Shown here: piece by piece, positions 43,838-52,733 of the stretch
Position numbering within the stretch: position 1 is the first letter of the stretch
Layout: each line of letters begins with the position of its first letter
NCBI RefSeq assembly: GCF_000283655.1
Contig: NC_016588.1
Location: 231,745 to 295,744 of the forward strand
Length of the DNA: 64,000 nt
DNA from: Azospirillum lipoferum 4B
GTDB taxonomy: Bacteria; Pseudomonadota; Alphaproteobacteria; Azospirillales; Azospirillaceae
Direction of reading: 5' to 3'
Made by a program: the position numbers and the translations under genes
The notes under the pieces: model-generated
The model's input: the letters and a program-made list of their open reading frames with translations, nothing else
Told to the model about the DNA's origin: nothing
Database searches by the model: none

Positions 43838-44773
43838 ATGAAGACGCTGACGATCTACCCAATTAACGGCTTGGCAAATCGGCTGATGGCGCTGATTTCT
43901 GCTGTCCGTGTCGCAACATTGACAGGCTATCGGCTGCAGGTGATCTGGGAAAAAGACCAGAGCTGCCGGGCCATGCTATCCGATCTCTTTGAGGCGGATT
44001 TCGATGTCATCAGCTTGGAGGAGTTCTGGAAACAGAATCAAGCCAAGAAACTGACGATTGTCGATGCAAACGATGCAAGAGAGAAGATTCCTGAATTCAT
44101 CGATCGGAATGATCTGGAAATTTTCCGATATGATGGTCTGTTGATACTTCCCCATGCTTTATTCATCAGGGAAAGCATTCTCTTGGTGTCGCATCATTTC
44201 TTCTTCACGGAAGATGACAGCAATACATTTAATAGTGATCGCAAGCGAATGGCTGGCCTTCTGTCGGGAGAATTCTCAAATTTCCGGCCGCTGCCAATTT
44301 TGCGGGAACTTGCCGATGCCTATAGTGAACCTCTTAGGCGTGGGATCGGGTTGCATATTCGCCGCACATACCCGCACGCCTTGACCGAGGAAGGTCTCGA
44401 AAGGGAGCTGACTCAATGGAGTTTTCCTTCGGTGGATTACTACATGAATTTGTTGCCGGTGATTCGGGATCGCACAGGACTTGACGGTAAAATCTATTTG
44501 TCCACGAATTGCAAAGTTACAAAATCAGAAGTGGTTACAAGACTTGGTGAGGCCAATGTTCTGACATATCAGGCGCGTGCTCTCGATGTGTCCTATTCGG
44601 TTGCGGGCATCCAGGATGCTGTCGTCGATATGATATCGCTGTCGAAGGCGCCTTTGATAATTCGTTTTAATGAGTCCACATTCTCATTCTTCAGCGCTAT
44701 GCTCGGAGGGTGCCATCAGGCAATTGTTTATCGAGACGGGCAGACTTTGCTGAAAGGGCCTCTTGAATATTGA
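43838..44773 (+). CDS. Fucosyltransferase-like glycosyltransferase, lower GC
   Basis: A 311-residue protein. The N-terminus, IYPINGLANRLMALISAVRVATLTGYRLQVIWEKD, matches the GxxNR start of NodZ/GT11/GT23-like fucosyltransferases, and GIGLHIRRTYPHAL resembles their HxRRxD sugar-nucleotide motif with Tyr in place of the final Asp. Later KIYLSTNCKVTKSEVVTRLG, AVVDMISLSKAPLIIRFNESTFSFFSAMLGG fits the C-terminal Rossmann part (the S-FS-A segment). It therefore probably uses GDP-fucose or a related GDP-sugar, which the GDP-mannose dehydratase genes at 62-64 kb could help supply. The gene is clearly less GC-rich than the neighbours, suggesting transfer. The acceptor is unknown. Confidence 0.7.
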   Translation: MKTLTIYPINGLANRLMALISAVRVATLTGYRLQVIWEKDQSCRAMLSDLFEADFDVISLEEFWKQNQAKKLTIVDANDAREKIPEFIDRNDLEIFRYDGLLILPHALFIRESILLVSHHFFFTEDDSNTFNSDRKRMAGLLSGEFSNFRPLPILRELADAYSEPLRRGIGLHIRRTYPHALTEEGLERELTQWSFPSVDYYMNLLPVIRDRTGLDGKIYLSTNCKVTKSEVVTRLGEANVLTYQARALDVSYSVAGIQDAVVDMISLSKAPLIIRFNESTFSFFSAMLGGCHQAIVYRDGQTLLKGPLEY

Positions 44774-44788
44774 TGCCGTTCACTGCCG

Positions 44789-45544
44789 TTATTGACGGAA
44801 ATGTCTGGCATAGACGTCTTTGCGGACGCAAACGATGTTTTGGAATGCGAATATTTCGCAAAAATTCGGATCATAATTCAGAATACCAATCACATTGTTG
44901 GGAAGCAGGCGCATGAAGCGATAATCGGGCAGAAAGTCCCAGAAATCCTTGAAAAAGGTTCTTGAGATGACATGAGTTTCGTTGAATTCGAACTGGATGG
45001 CGTCGATGCGACCGTCTGCGATGGCTTTGGCTGCACCACGCAGAACGGACAATTCATGCCCTTCAGTGTCGATCTTCAGGAAATCGATATGTTCCACTCC
45101 CAATTCAGGCAGAAGATCGTCCAGTCGACGAATGGGAACATCGATTGCCTTCGAAGTGCCCTTGTGGATCTGGTCGATGATGTCTTTGTACAGGGTGGCG
45201 TGAGAGGTGCCGTCCTGATCGGCGTAGTCGTAAAAACGTGTCGTCCCGTTTTCATCGCCCAGAGCGGTCCGTACCAGTGTGGCGCCGGTTCCGGCCAGAT
45301 TGGCTCTCAGGCGCTCGAAAGAAGCCGGGTGAGGTTCAAAGGCGAACAGGCGGGCGGAAGGGCTGATGGCCCGTACGGTGGATGAATAGCTGCCGGTACA
45401 GGCTCCCACATCAAATACTATGGGACTTTTCCGAATTGGCAAATACCGCTCAAGAAAATATTTCTCGCCGGTCTGCTCCATGCTGCCAGAATTGAGGATA
45501 CCAACCTGATGCAAGGCTTTATAGAATGCATTGATGTCAGACAT
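44789..45544 (-). CDS. FkbM-family methyltransferase
   Basis: A 251-residue SAM-dependent methyltransferase. The SAM site is PIVFDVGACTGSYSSTVRAISPSARLFAFEPHPASFERL; the FkbM signature continues with VRTALGDENGTTRFYDY, DVPIRRLDDLLPELGVEHIDFLKIDTEGHELSVLRGA and IDAIQFEFNETHVIS. This is the better-conserved of the two FkbM copies in the window and has no TPR lead. It converges on the fucosyltransferase-like gene with a 15-nt gap. The moderate GC content matches that gene more than the core. It probably O-methylates a terminal or internal sugar of the local glycan. Confidence 0.9.
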   Translation of the reverse strand: MSDINAFYKALHQVGILNSGSMEQTGEKYFLERYLPIRKSPIVFDVGACTGSYSSTVRAISPSARLFAFEPHPASFERLRANLAGTGATLVRTALGDENGTTRFYDYADQDGTSHATLYKDIIDQIHKGTSKAIDVPIRRLDDLLPELGVEHIDFLKIDTEGHELSVLRGAAKAIADGRIDAIQFEFNETHVISRTFFKDFWDFLPDYRFMRLLPNNVIGILNYDPNFCEIFAFQNIVCVRKDVYARHFRQ

Positions 45545-45905
45545 GTAGGGGGATTGCCTTTTCTCAGGAAGATCGTCCAGGCTTGATCGACGGCTGAGAC
45601 AATATCACTCTGCGCCTGCGGATGGTAGAGGCATGCGGGTCCGTGGTATCATGGAAGAATCTTGCGAACAGACCAAAGAGAGCTATGGAAAATTTCTGAA
45701 CGAGCCAGCCTCTTATTGCAGCAATGATTTCATCAAACATATTGTAAAAATTGGAGAAATAAAGATGTGATCGGCGTGCAAGATGGTGAATAATTAAAAG
45801 TGAAAACCCCTGTGATTCAGCCATCAGCCAATGCATTATCTGGAGAAAATCGAGAAATTAATGATTTCTGCGATTAACTTATTTGAATAATTTAGGACGC
45901 TTGCA
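45545..45905. other. 361-nt AT-rich intergenic region
   Basis: It lies between the divergent FkbM and GT2-like genes. A 90-codon minus-strand frame (45564-45836) exists, but it has no recognisable domain and no good ribosome site, so I do not call it a gene. Promoters for both neighbours must lie here. Confidence 0.5.
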
Positions 45906-46895
45906 ATGACGCCAGTCACTATAATAATTCCTACCATGAATCGTCCTGATTATATACAAAGGGCTCTTTCATATTACAAAGACTCCGGTTTTGACGGATG
46001 TATAATTATTGGTGATTCCAGTAAAGACGAGTTTGCAGAACGCATTCGCGGATTGGTTAAATATTTTGAAAATGGGAATTTCCGCCTTCGGATTTTCCAT
46101 TATTCTCACACTGTTCCTTTGACCGGAGTCTGGCGAGCATTGATCGCTGCAGTCGACACAAAATACATCACCTATGCCGGAGATGACGATTTACAAATTC
46201 CCAGTGGCATGCATGCCGCTGTCGCGTTTCTTGAAGAAAACCCCACCTATGTTGCCGCTAGATGTGCGATGGTGGAAGTATCAATTGGACAGGAAGCGCC
46301 TTTTGGCGAGATCATCGAAGTATCTCAAAAGTATTTACCAGATTATGACATCGACGGCGCAGTACATAGATTCTCGACGTATGCACAGATGGCAATCAGT
46401 GTTCAATATGGTATCTATCGCACGGAAGCATGGCGAATCTCCTATGGGATCGTCCCAGAGCCTTATCTTCCCTATTTTGGAGAAGAATTCATTCCCTGTT
46501 CGATCAGCGTTGTCTTGGGGAAGATAAAGTCCCTGCCACAACTCGGCGCCGTTCAGCAAAGTGATGGAGCAGGAGGGGTATGGAAGCACCGGACCATCTT
46601 CGACCTGATCCGTGCGCCAGAATGGCCGGTCCTGTCACGGCTATTCCAGGCAAAGCAGGCTGAACTGCTCACCAGGATCGACCGCATTGTTCCTGCCGAT
46701 GCAGAACGTCTGGTCGAACAGATTCTATGGTGGCATGTGAACATGCTGATGGAACACCATTACAAGCTCAAATACGGGCAACCTCCTGTTATTCCAAGGG
46801 AAAGCGATTCTGCTTTTCTCATCAGCCTGGAGCGTTCATCGGAATTCACCCTCGTTCGGGATGTATTCCGGCGTAAACGGAATGTTCCCTGCTGA
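45906..46895 (+). CDS. GT2-like glycosyltransferase (TIGR00180 type)
   Basis: A 329-residue transferase. It starts VTIIIPTMNRPDYIQRALSYYKDSGFDGCIIIGDSS, a GT-A nucleotide-binding fold, and has the acidic site in YITYAGDDDLQIPSGMHAAVAFLEENP. This matches the TIGR00180 family of glycosyltransferases found in surface-sugar clusters. There is no membrane segment. The first two thirds are AT-rich and the last third is closer to the genome average, suggesting amelioration or a recombined end. It converges on the large TPR methyltransferase gene with a 40-nt gap. Donor sugar unknown. Confidence 0.8.
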   Translation: MTPVTIIIPTMNRPDYIQRALSYYKDSGFDGCIIIGDSSKDEFAERIRGLVKYFENGNFRLRIFHYSHTVPLTGVWRALIAAVDTKYITYAGDDDLQIPSGMHAAVAFLEENPTYVAARCAMVEVSIGQEAPFGEIIEVSQKYLPDYDIDGAVHRFSTYAQMAISVQYGIYRTEAWRISYGIVPEPYLPYFGEEFIPCSISVVLGKIKSLPQLGAVQQSDGAGGVWKHRTIFDLIRAPEWPVLSRLFQAKQAELLTRIDRIVPADAERLVEQILWWHVNMLMEHHYKLKYGQPPVIPRESDSAFLISLERSSEFTLVRDVFRRKRNVPC

Positions 46896-46935
46896 GCTTG
46901 GCCTGGCAAGTGCTTGAGGAAAAGCCGGCTCCTCC

Positions 46936-49900
46936 TCATCCCCGCGCCCGCACCCAAGCCTGGTAGAGCCCGCCGAAGATCATCGGATGCTCCGCCTCCA
47001 GCCGGTCCCAGCGGGCGAGCGAGGTCATCGCCGGGTCTTCGGGGAAGCGCTTGCGGTAGAGCGCCGCCACCGCCGGATCGGCCAGCCGGAAGCCCAGGAA
47101 CTCCAGCCCCAGCGTTTCCAGCGCGCCGGCCAGCCAGGGCAGGGTGACGTGCAGTTCGTGGACATGCATCAGCAGGTCGCGGCAGGCGCTGGTGCCGTAG
47201 AAGTCCGGGGACCGGACGACGGCGCGTGCCGGATGGTCGGCCGGCAGCCCCAGGATATCGTGGCGGACACGGCGGATGCCGTCCAGGGTCGGCGGGTGGC
47301 CGCGTTCGGCGATGAACTGGCGGGCGGCCAGGATCGGCCGGCGGGCGGCGGCGCTGTAGAACCCTACCTCCATCACGCCATGCGGACGCAGCAGCCCGCG
47401 CAGAACGCGCAGACCCGCCATCGGATCCTCCATGTGGTGCAGCACGCCGACGCTGTGGACCACATCGAAGCGGCGGCCCAGCGTTCCCAGCTCCAAGAGG
47501 TCGGCCTGGGCGAACTCGATGCCGCTCAGCCCCAGCCGCCTGCTCTGCCGCGTGGCGTAGGCGAGGCTGCGGCGGCTGAGGTCGATCGCCAGAACCTTGG
47601 CGTTCTTCAGGGTGGAGGCCGCCCACACCGCCTCGCGCCCGGTGCCGCAGCCGGCGACCAGAACCTCCGGCGCCTCCCAGCCCGGCGCGTCCCAGGCGGG
47701 GGAGGCGGGCAGGGCGGCATGGGGGAACAGGGCGTGCAGGAAACGGGGCAGCGTCACCGGCTCCGGCAGCAGGCCGGTGCTCATCCAGCGCGGATAGGGG
47801 TTCTCCTCGTACTGGGCGCGCACGCCGACCGACACCGGGTGGCTGATCTGGGTCAGCACCGGCAGCTCCGCCTGGATCGCCGCTTCGGCCAGCGGTTCAG
47901 CGACCTGCCGGTTCAGCAGCCGGGCGATTTCCTCGGGCCAGGACAGGGCCTGCAGGGCGCCCGCCCGTTCCCAGCGGTAGAGCGGACGGTAGGCGCCGAG
48001 CAGGGCGACCAGCACCGCCGGCGGCTGCTCGCCGCTCGTCAGCGCCGACTCGGCCGCGCGGATCAGCACTGCCAGAACCTGGAACTCGCCGTCGGTCTCG
48101 GCGAAGACATATTCGTTGAGGAAGCACTGCTCGGCGATGGCCGCGCACAGGGCGCGCCAGGCCGGCCGGTCGGGCAGGCCGGGGCCGGTCAGCGCCAGCA
48201 GCAGAACCCGGCGCAACCGGGTCAACGCCCGCTCCAGGGCAGGATCGCAGACCGGCGCGGCGCGCAGATGGGCCAGCAGCAGCGCATCCTCCGCCAGCCC
48301 GGCGAGCGAGCCGTCGGCCAGCAGGGTGCGGCTGGCGTCGTCCAGGGCAGGGCTGGCGTCCTCCGGCAGGGCGGCGAGACGGGCGAGGATGGACGAGCCC
48401 ATCAGCACGCCGGCGATGGCGCGCGCCAGTCCGCTCGCCTCCACCTCCGGCCGGCCGAGTGCCGCCAGCAGGTCGGCGCGCAGGCCCCCATCCGATCCCC
48501 CGGCCGGTCCCGGCAGGGTGGCGTCGCGCAGCGCCTCGGCGAAGGCGATCCAATTGCGCGGCATGTCGGGGGCGAGGCGGATCGCCTTGCGCACATAGGG
48601 CAGCGCCTGGTCGCGCCAGCCGCCTTGCAGGAACAAGGCTGCGATGCCGAAGCACAGCTCCGCATCCTCCGGCGCGGTGCGGGCGATGCCGAAGGCTTCC
48701 GCCTCGGCCTCGGCGGTGCGGCCGGCGGCGACCAGCAGCGACAGCAGGGCGCGGCGCAGCGGCAGGGGAAGCGGCTGGTTGGCCGGCCGTCCGGCCGTGG
48801 CGCGGCGCAACTCCTCGATGGCGGCGTCCGGGTTGCCGGTTTCCTGATGCAGGCGGGCGAGGTTGTTGTGGACCTCCGGCAGGTCGGGAGAGAGGCGCAG
48901 CGCCTCGCGGTAGGCCTCCAGCGCGCCGGCGGCGTCGCCGCTGCTCTGCAGGGCGGCGCCCAGATTGGCCAGCAGCGGCGTGCGGCCGGGGTCGTCCGGG
49001 TTGGCGATGCGGGCCAGCCCGTCGCGGCAGACGGTTGCCGCCTCCTGCCAATGGCCGGCAATGCGCAGGCTGTCGGCCAGCCGCAGCCGGGCGTCGGAAT
49101 GGCCGGGATCGACCGCCAGCACCCGGTGGAAGGCGGCGATCGCCGATTCCGGCTGGCCGGCGCGGTGGTGCAGGGTGCCGATCAGGTGCAGGGTTCCCGC
49201 CAGCCGCGGACGCAGCGCCACCGCCTGTTCGGCCTGCTCCAGCGCCTCCTCGTCGCGGCCCAGCCGGGCCAGCAGCGAGGCATGGTTGCCCAGGATCTCC
49301 GGCAGGACCGGCCGGTGGGACAATGCCCGGCGGAACAGCGCCTCGGCCTCCTCGGCCCGTCCCTCCAGCATGCGGACCAGCGCCAGGGTGCCCAGCGTCT
49401 CGGCCTGTGCCTGACGCAGCGATTGCGCCGGCTGCGCGACGGCGTCGGCGAGGCGCAACGCCGTGTCGCAGGCTGCCGCCGCTTCGGCCAGCTGGCCGCG
49501 CCGCAGGCGGGCGAGCGCCTGGGCGCGGTGGGCCTGAACCGCAGCCTGGATCGCGGCCGCATCGCCCGCCGTATCGTTTCCAGCCCGTCGCAGCGCTTCC
49601 GCAGCCGCGGCATAGCCGTCGTCGGGACGGCCGGCGGCGATGAATGCCAGGGCCAGCACGCTCCAACCGTCGGCCCGGTCCGGCTGGGACCGAACCGCCG
49701 CTTCCGCCCAGGCCACGCTGTCGGCCGGACGGGCCAGGATGCGGGCGGCATCGGCCAGCGACAGCAGTCCGGCACCATCCCGCGGCGGGTTACCGCACAG
49801 GTCGCGGTAGGGGCCCTCCGCCTCCTCCAGCCGGCCGGCCCGGCACAGCTCCAGGACCTGACGTGCCAGGGCCTGCTGCTCCGGGGTGCTCTGTCCGGGC

Positions 49901-49941
49901 GGAAGGCTGGTGGTCCCGGTTGCGGTGTCGGCGGCGGTCAT
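46936..49941 (-). CDS. Large TPR protein with C-terminal SAM methyltransferase
   Basis: A 1,001-residue protein. The first ~480 residues are TPRs (LELCRAGRLEEAEGPYRDLCG, WSVLALAFIAAGRPDDGYAAAAEALR, GNHASLLARLGRDEEALEQAEQAVALRP, HLIGTLHHRAGQPESAIAAFHRVLAVDPG, VHNNLARLHQETGNPDAAIEELRRA). A helical middle part (about 490-690) is not recognised. The C-terminal methyltransferase begins VGVRAQYEENPYPRWMS and has EVLVAGCGTGREAVWAASTLKNAKVLAIDLSRRSLAYA and FDVVHSVGVLHHMEDPMAGLRVLRGLLRP. The RAQYEENPYPRW lead is typical of TPR-linked methyltransferases in alphaproteobacteria. It lies upstream of nothing on its strand but 43 nt after the TPR-GT9 gene at 49985, so both are likely co-transcribed. Target is unknown, possibly protein. 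Confidence 0.85.
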   Translation of the reverse strand: MTAADTATGTTSLPPGQSTPEQQALARQVLELCRAGRLEEAEGPYRDLCGNPPRDGAGLLSLADAARILARPADSVAWAEAAVRSQPDRADGWSVLALAFIAAGRPDDGYAAAAEALRRAGNDTAGDAAAIQAAVQAHRAQALARLRRGQLAEAAAACDTALRLADAVAQPAQSLRQAQAETLGTLALVRMLEGRAEEAEALFRRALSHRPVLPEILGNHASLLARLGRDEEALEQAEQAVALRPRLAGTLHLIGTLHHRAGQPESAIAAFHRVLAVDPGHSDARLRLADSLRIAGHWQEAATVCRDGLARIANPDDPGRTPLLANLGAALQSSGDAAGALEAYREALRLSPDLPEVHNNLARLHQETGNPDAAIEELRRATAGRPANQPLPLPLRRALLSLLVAAGRTAEAEAEAFGIARTAPEDAELCFGIAALFLQGGWRDQALPYVRKAIRLAPDMPRNWIAFAEALRDATLPGPAGGSDGGLRADLLAALGRPEVEASGLARAIAGVLMGSSILARLAALPEDASPALDDASRTLLADGSLAGLAEDALLLAHLRAAPVCDPALERALTRLRRVLLLALTGPGLPDRPAWRALCAAIAEQCFLNEYVFAETDGEFQVLAVLIRAAESALTSGEQPPAVLVALLGAYRPLYRWERAGALQALSWPEEIARLLNRQVAEPLAEAAIQAELPVLTQISHPVSVGVRAQYEENPYPRWMSTGLLPEPVTLPRFLHALFPHAALPASPAWDAPGWEAPEVLVAGCGTGREAVWAASTLKNAKVLAIDLSRRSLAYATRQSRRLGLSGIEFAQADLLELGTLGRRFDVVHSVGVLHHMEDPMAGLRVLRGLLRPHGVMEVGFYSAAARRPILAARQFIAERGHPPTLDGIRRVRHDILGLPADHPARAVVRSPDFYGTSACRDLLMHVHELHVTLPWLAGALETLGLEFLGFRLADPAVAALYRKRFPEDPAMTSLARWDRLEAEHPMIFGGLYQAWVRARG

Positions 49942-49984
49942 GGAGCGGAACCCTTCGGTTGGAGGGGATGAGGGCTGTCGGGCC

Positions 49985-52156
49985 TCAATAGGCCTGGTAG
50001 GATTTTTCCTCGACCAGCTCGGAACCGAGCAGCCGGTTCAGGTCGCGCTTCAGCGCCGCGCGGCGGTCGTTGGTGTGGTAGACCTGCCGGGCCAGTTCGA
50101 CGAAGCGCGGGCCGAAATCCTTGGCGCGCTCGCAATCGCGGATCTCGTCCTCGACCTCCCATAGGGTGGTGTTGACGGCGCGCAGTTCGTCGATCAGCGC
50201 CGCGACCTCCGGACGCGCGGTGTCGGCCTGCGCCGCCACGGCGACCAGGGCCTCGCGCTCGCGCCGGATATTGGCCAGCTTGTCGGCGTCGGCGATGCGC
50301 TCGCTCTTGATGTCGAGGATGGTGATCTTGTCGAGCAGTTCGCCCCAGGAGACGGGCGCCAGGATCGGCATGTCGGAAGGTCCGGTTCGGGGGTGGGGGA
50401 AAGAAGCGGCGCGTTCGCGCAAGGCATGCTCCATCCGGTCGAGGGTCTCGGCCCAGGAAGCGGGCCGGATCTGCCGGAACAGGCGCATGGTCGGGTACCA
50501 GGGGCTGTCGTCGCGGTCGAGCATCCAGCGCCAGTCGGGGGCGAAGGGCACCAGCACCCAGACCGGGACGCCGAGCGCGCCGGCGAGATGGGCGACGGAG
50601 GTGTCGACGCAGACGACGAGGTCCAGCCCGGCCATGATGGCGGCGGTGTCGGCGAAGTTCGCGATGCCGGGCGACAGATTCAGCAGCGGGAAGCCGCCGG
50701 GCGGGTTGGCCGCCTGTCCCTCTGTCGGCCCCTTCTGGATGGAGACCAGGCTGACGCCGGGGATGGCGGCCAGCCGGGCGAAGGGAGCCAGCCCGATGGA
50801 GCGGTTCTTGTCGTTGCCGTGGGTCGGCGATCCCGCCCAGACGATGCCGACCTTGAGTCCCGCCAGTCCCTTCAGCCGCTCGCCCCAGCGCGCCGCCAGA
50901 TCGGGTTCCGCCGTCAGGTAGGGCACCCGATGCGGGATGGTGTCCATCTGTGTCCCGAACACCTCGCCCAGGCTCAGCATCGGCAGATGCAGGTCGAAGG
51001 CGTCGGTGGGGAGCTGGCCGCTGACGAAGCGCTCCACGCCGGGCAGCCGGGCCATCACCCGCTCCAGCGGTGCCGGCAGACCCAGGATCACCCGGCCGCC
51101 GCGTGCCGCCACCAGCGGGACATAGCGGCAGAACTGCAGGGCGTCGCCCAGCCCCTGCTCGCCATGCAGCAGGATGCGGCGGCCGTCCAGCGGCTCGCCG
51201 GTCCAGCGCGGCTTGGGCATGGCGGCATGGGTGGGGGCGTCCTTGCAGCGCAGCCGCCACTCATACTCGCGCCACCCCTCCTCGAAGCGGCCGGCGACCA
51301 GCAGGGCCATGCCCAGGTTGCGGCGGGCGTCCGGGCCGGCCGGGTCGATGGCGATGGCGCGGCGGAAGCCGGCGATCGCCTCGTCCACCCGGTTCTGGTT
51401 CAGCCGGGCATTGCCATGATTGGCATGGCCGCCGGCGAAGCCGGGATCGACGGCGACGGCACGGGCATGGGCGCGCGCCGCCTCCTCCAGATGTCCTTGC
51501 TCCTGCAGGGCGAGGCCGAGGCTGGTGTGGCCGGCGGCGAAATACGGGTCCAGCGTCACGGCGTGGCGGTGACAGGCCATCGCCTCGCCCTGCCGGTCCA
51601 GTCCGCGCAGCGCGATGCCCATATTGTTGCAGGCGGCGATGTGGGTGGGGTCGACGGCAAGCCCGCGGCGGTAGGCGGCGACGGCGCCGTTCAGATCTTC
51701 GCGTTCCTGAAGGACGTTGGCCAGCCCATTGTGGCCTTCCGCCGCCATCGGGTCGGTGCGGACCGCAAGGCGGTAGGCGTGTTCGGCCTCGGCGGAGCGG
51801 CCCTGCGCGCGGTACAGCCCGCCCAGGTTCTCATAGGCGGCGGTCAGATCCGGCCGCAGGGCGATGGCGCTGCGGTAAGCCGCGGAGGCTGCCCCATGTC
51901 CGTGGTCGCGCAGGATGTTGCCGAGGTTGAGGCGCGGCTCGGCCATGTCGGGGGAAATGCGCAGCGAACGGGCCAGCAGGCGCAGCGCGGCATGCAACTG
52001 CCCGGTGCGCCGGGCGACGAGCCCCAGCAGATGCAGGGCGTCCGTCTGGTCGGGCGTGATCTCGAGAATGCGGCGGTACACCCTCGCGGCAACGGCAAGC
52101 CGGCCGCTCTGGTGATGCTGCACGGCGGCTGTGAGCGCTTCCTGAATGGTTACCAT
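49985..52156 (-). CDS. TPR protein with GT9-like glycosyltransferase and C-terminal DUF6165-like domain
   Basis: A 723-residue three-part protein. About eight TPRs fill residues 1-290 (LTAAVQHHQSGRLAVAARVYRRILEITPD, LHLLGLVARRTGQLHAALRLLARSL, AYENLGGLYRAQGRSAEAEHAYRLAV, GHTSLGLALQEQGHLEEAARAHARAVA). The GT-B domain (about 295-590) has GRRILLHGEQGLGDALQFCRYVPLVAARGG, LKVGIVWAGSPTHGNDKNRS and VCVDTSVAHLAGALGVPVWVLVPF. The last ~125 residues, MPILAPVSWGELLDKITILDIKSERI then ANIRREREALV and NTTLWEVEDEIRDCERAKDFG, look like the DUF6165 family, normally a separate protein. The GT part is almost identical to that at 24160-25731. It heads a minus-strand pair with the TPR methyltransferase. Donor is probably a nucleotide sugar such as ADP-heptose; this is inference. 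Confidence 0.83.
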   Translation of the reverse strand: MVTIQEALTAAVQHHQSGRLAVAARVYRRILEITPDQTDALHLLGLVARRTGQLHAALRLLARSLRISPDMAEPRLNLGNILRDHGHGAASAAYRSAIALRPDLTAAYENLGGLYRAQGRSAEAEHAYRLAVRTDPMAAEGHNGLANVLQEREDLNGAVAAYRRGLAVDPTHIAACNNMGIALRGLDRQGEAMACHRHAVTLDPYFAAGHTSLGLALQEQGHLEEAARAHARAVAVDPGFAGGHANHGNARLNQNRVDEAIAGFRRAIAIDPAGPDARRNLGMALLVAGRFEEGWREYEWRLRCKDAPTHAAMPKPRWTGEPLDGRRILLHGEQGLGDALQFCRYVPLVAARGGRVILGLPAPLERVMARLPGVERFVSGQLPTDAFDLHLPMLSLGEVFGTQMDTIPHRVPYLTAEPDLAARWGERLKGLAGLKVGIVWAGSPTHGNDKNRSIGLAPFARLAAIPGVSLVSIQKGPTEGQAANPPGGFPLLNLSPGIANFADTAAIMAGLDLVVCVDTSVAHLAGALGVPVWVLVPFAPDWRWMLDRDDSPWYPTMRLFRQIRPASWAETLDRMEHALRERAASFPHPRTGPSDMPILAPVSWGELLDKITILDIKSERIADADKLANIRREREALVAVAAQADTARPEVAALIDELRAVNTTLWEVEDEIRDCERAKDFGPRFVELARQVYHTNDRRAALKRDLNRLLGSELVEEKSYQAY

Positions 52157-52733
52157 GCTGGATCGATCGTCCCTGCCCTCGTTCCCGCCCCCTGGGCGTG
52201 CAGCCGCCGCAACGGAATAGCGGGTGTTGGCGAATTCTCCAAGCCCATCCTCGTCGCAGTGATGAACGAAAGACAGTCGGCATTATAAGTCTGTAGCAAA
52301 AGCGCCCCGAAATGGCCAAGCCGGAGCTTGAGGCCAAGTCATCCGGATGTTCGCCACTGTACAGTCGATTCGAGGACGGGTGCTCTTCCCTTCCCGGAAG
52401 AGGGTACAGACGCTCGGCCGAATGGTGAGGGGGCCAACTTCCAATCCGCCTGTTGCGGATCGGCCATACCGGCCATTTTGCAAGCTATCCCAAAGGTTTG
52501 TTGGGGGTAGTCACCAAGTTCGATCACCCGTTCTTGTGACCACTGATGAGAGGGGGCACTTCGTCCTACCCACTTTGGCAGAAACGCGTTGCTTTAGGTC
52601 GGTTCCTTCGGATAACAAGGTCACGGTGTGCTAGCTCGTGCGAGGGCTGAGTCTGCCTGCCCTCAGCCAGGCACGAGCTAGCCATCAAAAGAATGGTTCA
52701 TCCGCCGGCGAACCAAACCTGAAGGGGATCAGT
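52157..52733. other. 577-nt leader region upstream of the giant repeat gene
   Basis: It separates the divergent TPR-GT9 gene from the giant gene. It is less GC-rich than its neighbours and holds no convincing gene. It must carry the giant gene's promoter. A nested hairpin at 52630-52682 lies 51 nt before its start codon. Confidence 0.6.
52630..52682 (+). promoter_or_regulatory. Long nested hairpin in the leader of the giant gene
   Basis: Outer arms GCTAGCTCGTGC (52630-52641) and GCACGAGCTAGC (52671-52682) are perfect; an inner GGCTGAG / CTCAGCC pair stacks within. No T-run follows, so a leader structure controlling mRNA stability or expression is more likely than a terminator, but a terminator for upstream transcription cannot be excluded. 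Confidence 0.6.

Noticed and set aside
45564-45836. A 90-codon minus-strand frame in the AT-rich gap
   Set aside because: No domain, no ribosome site and an odd composition; kept only as a remark on the intergenic region.
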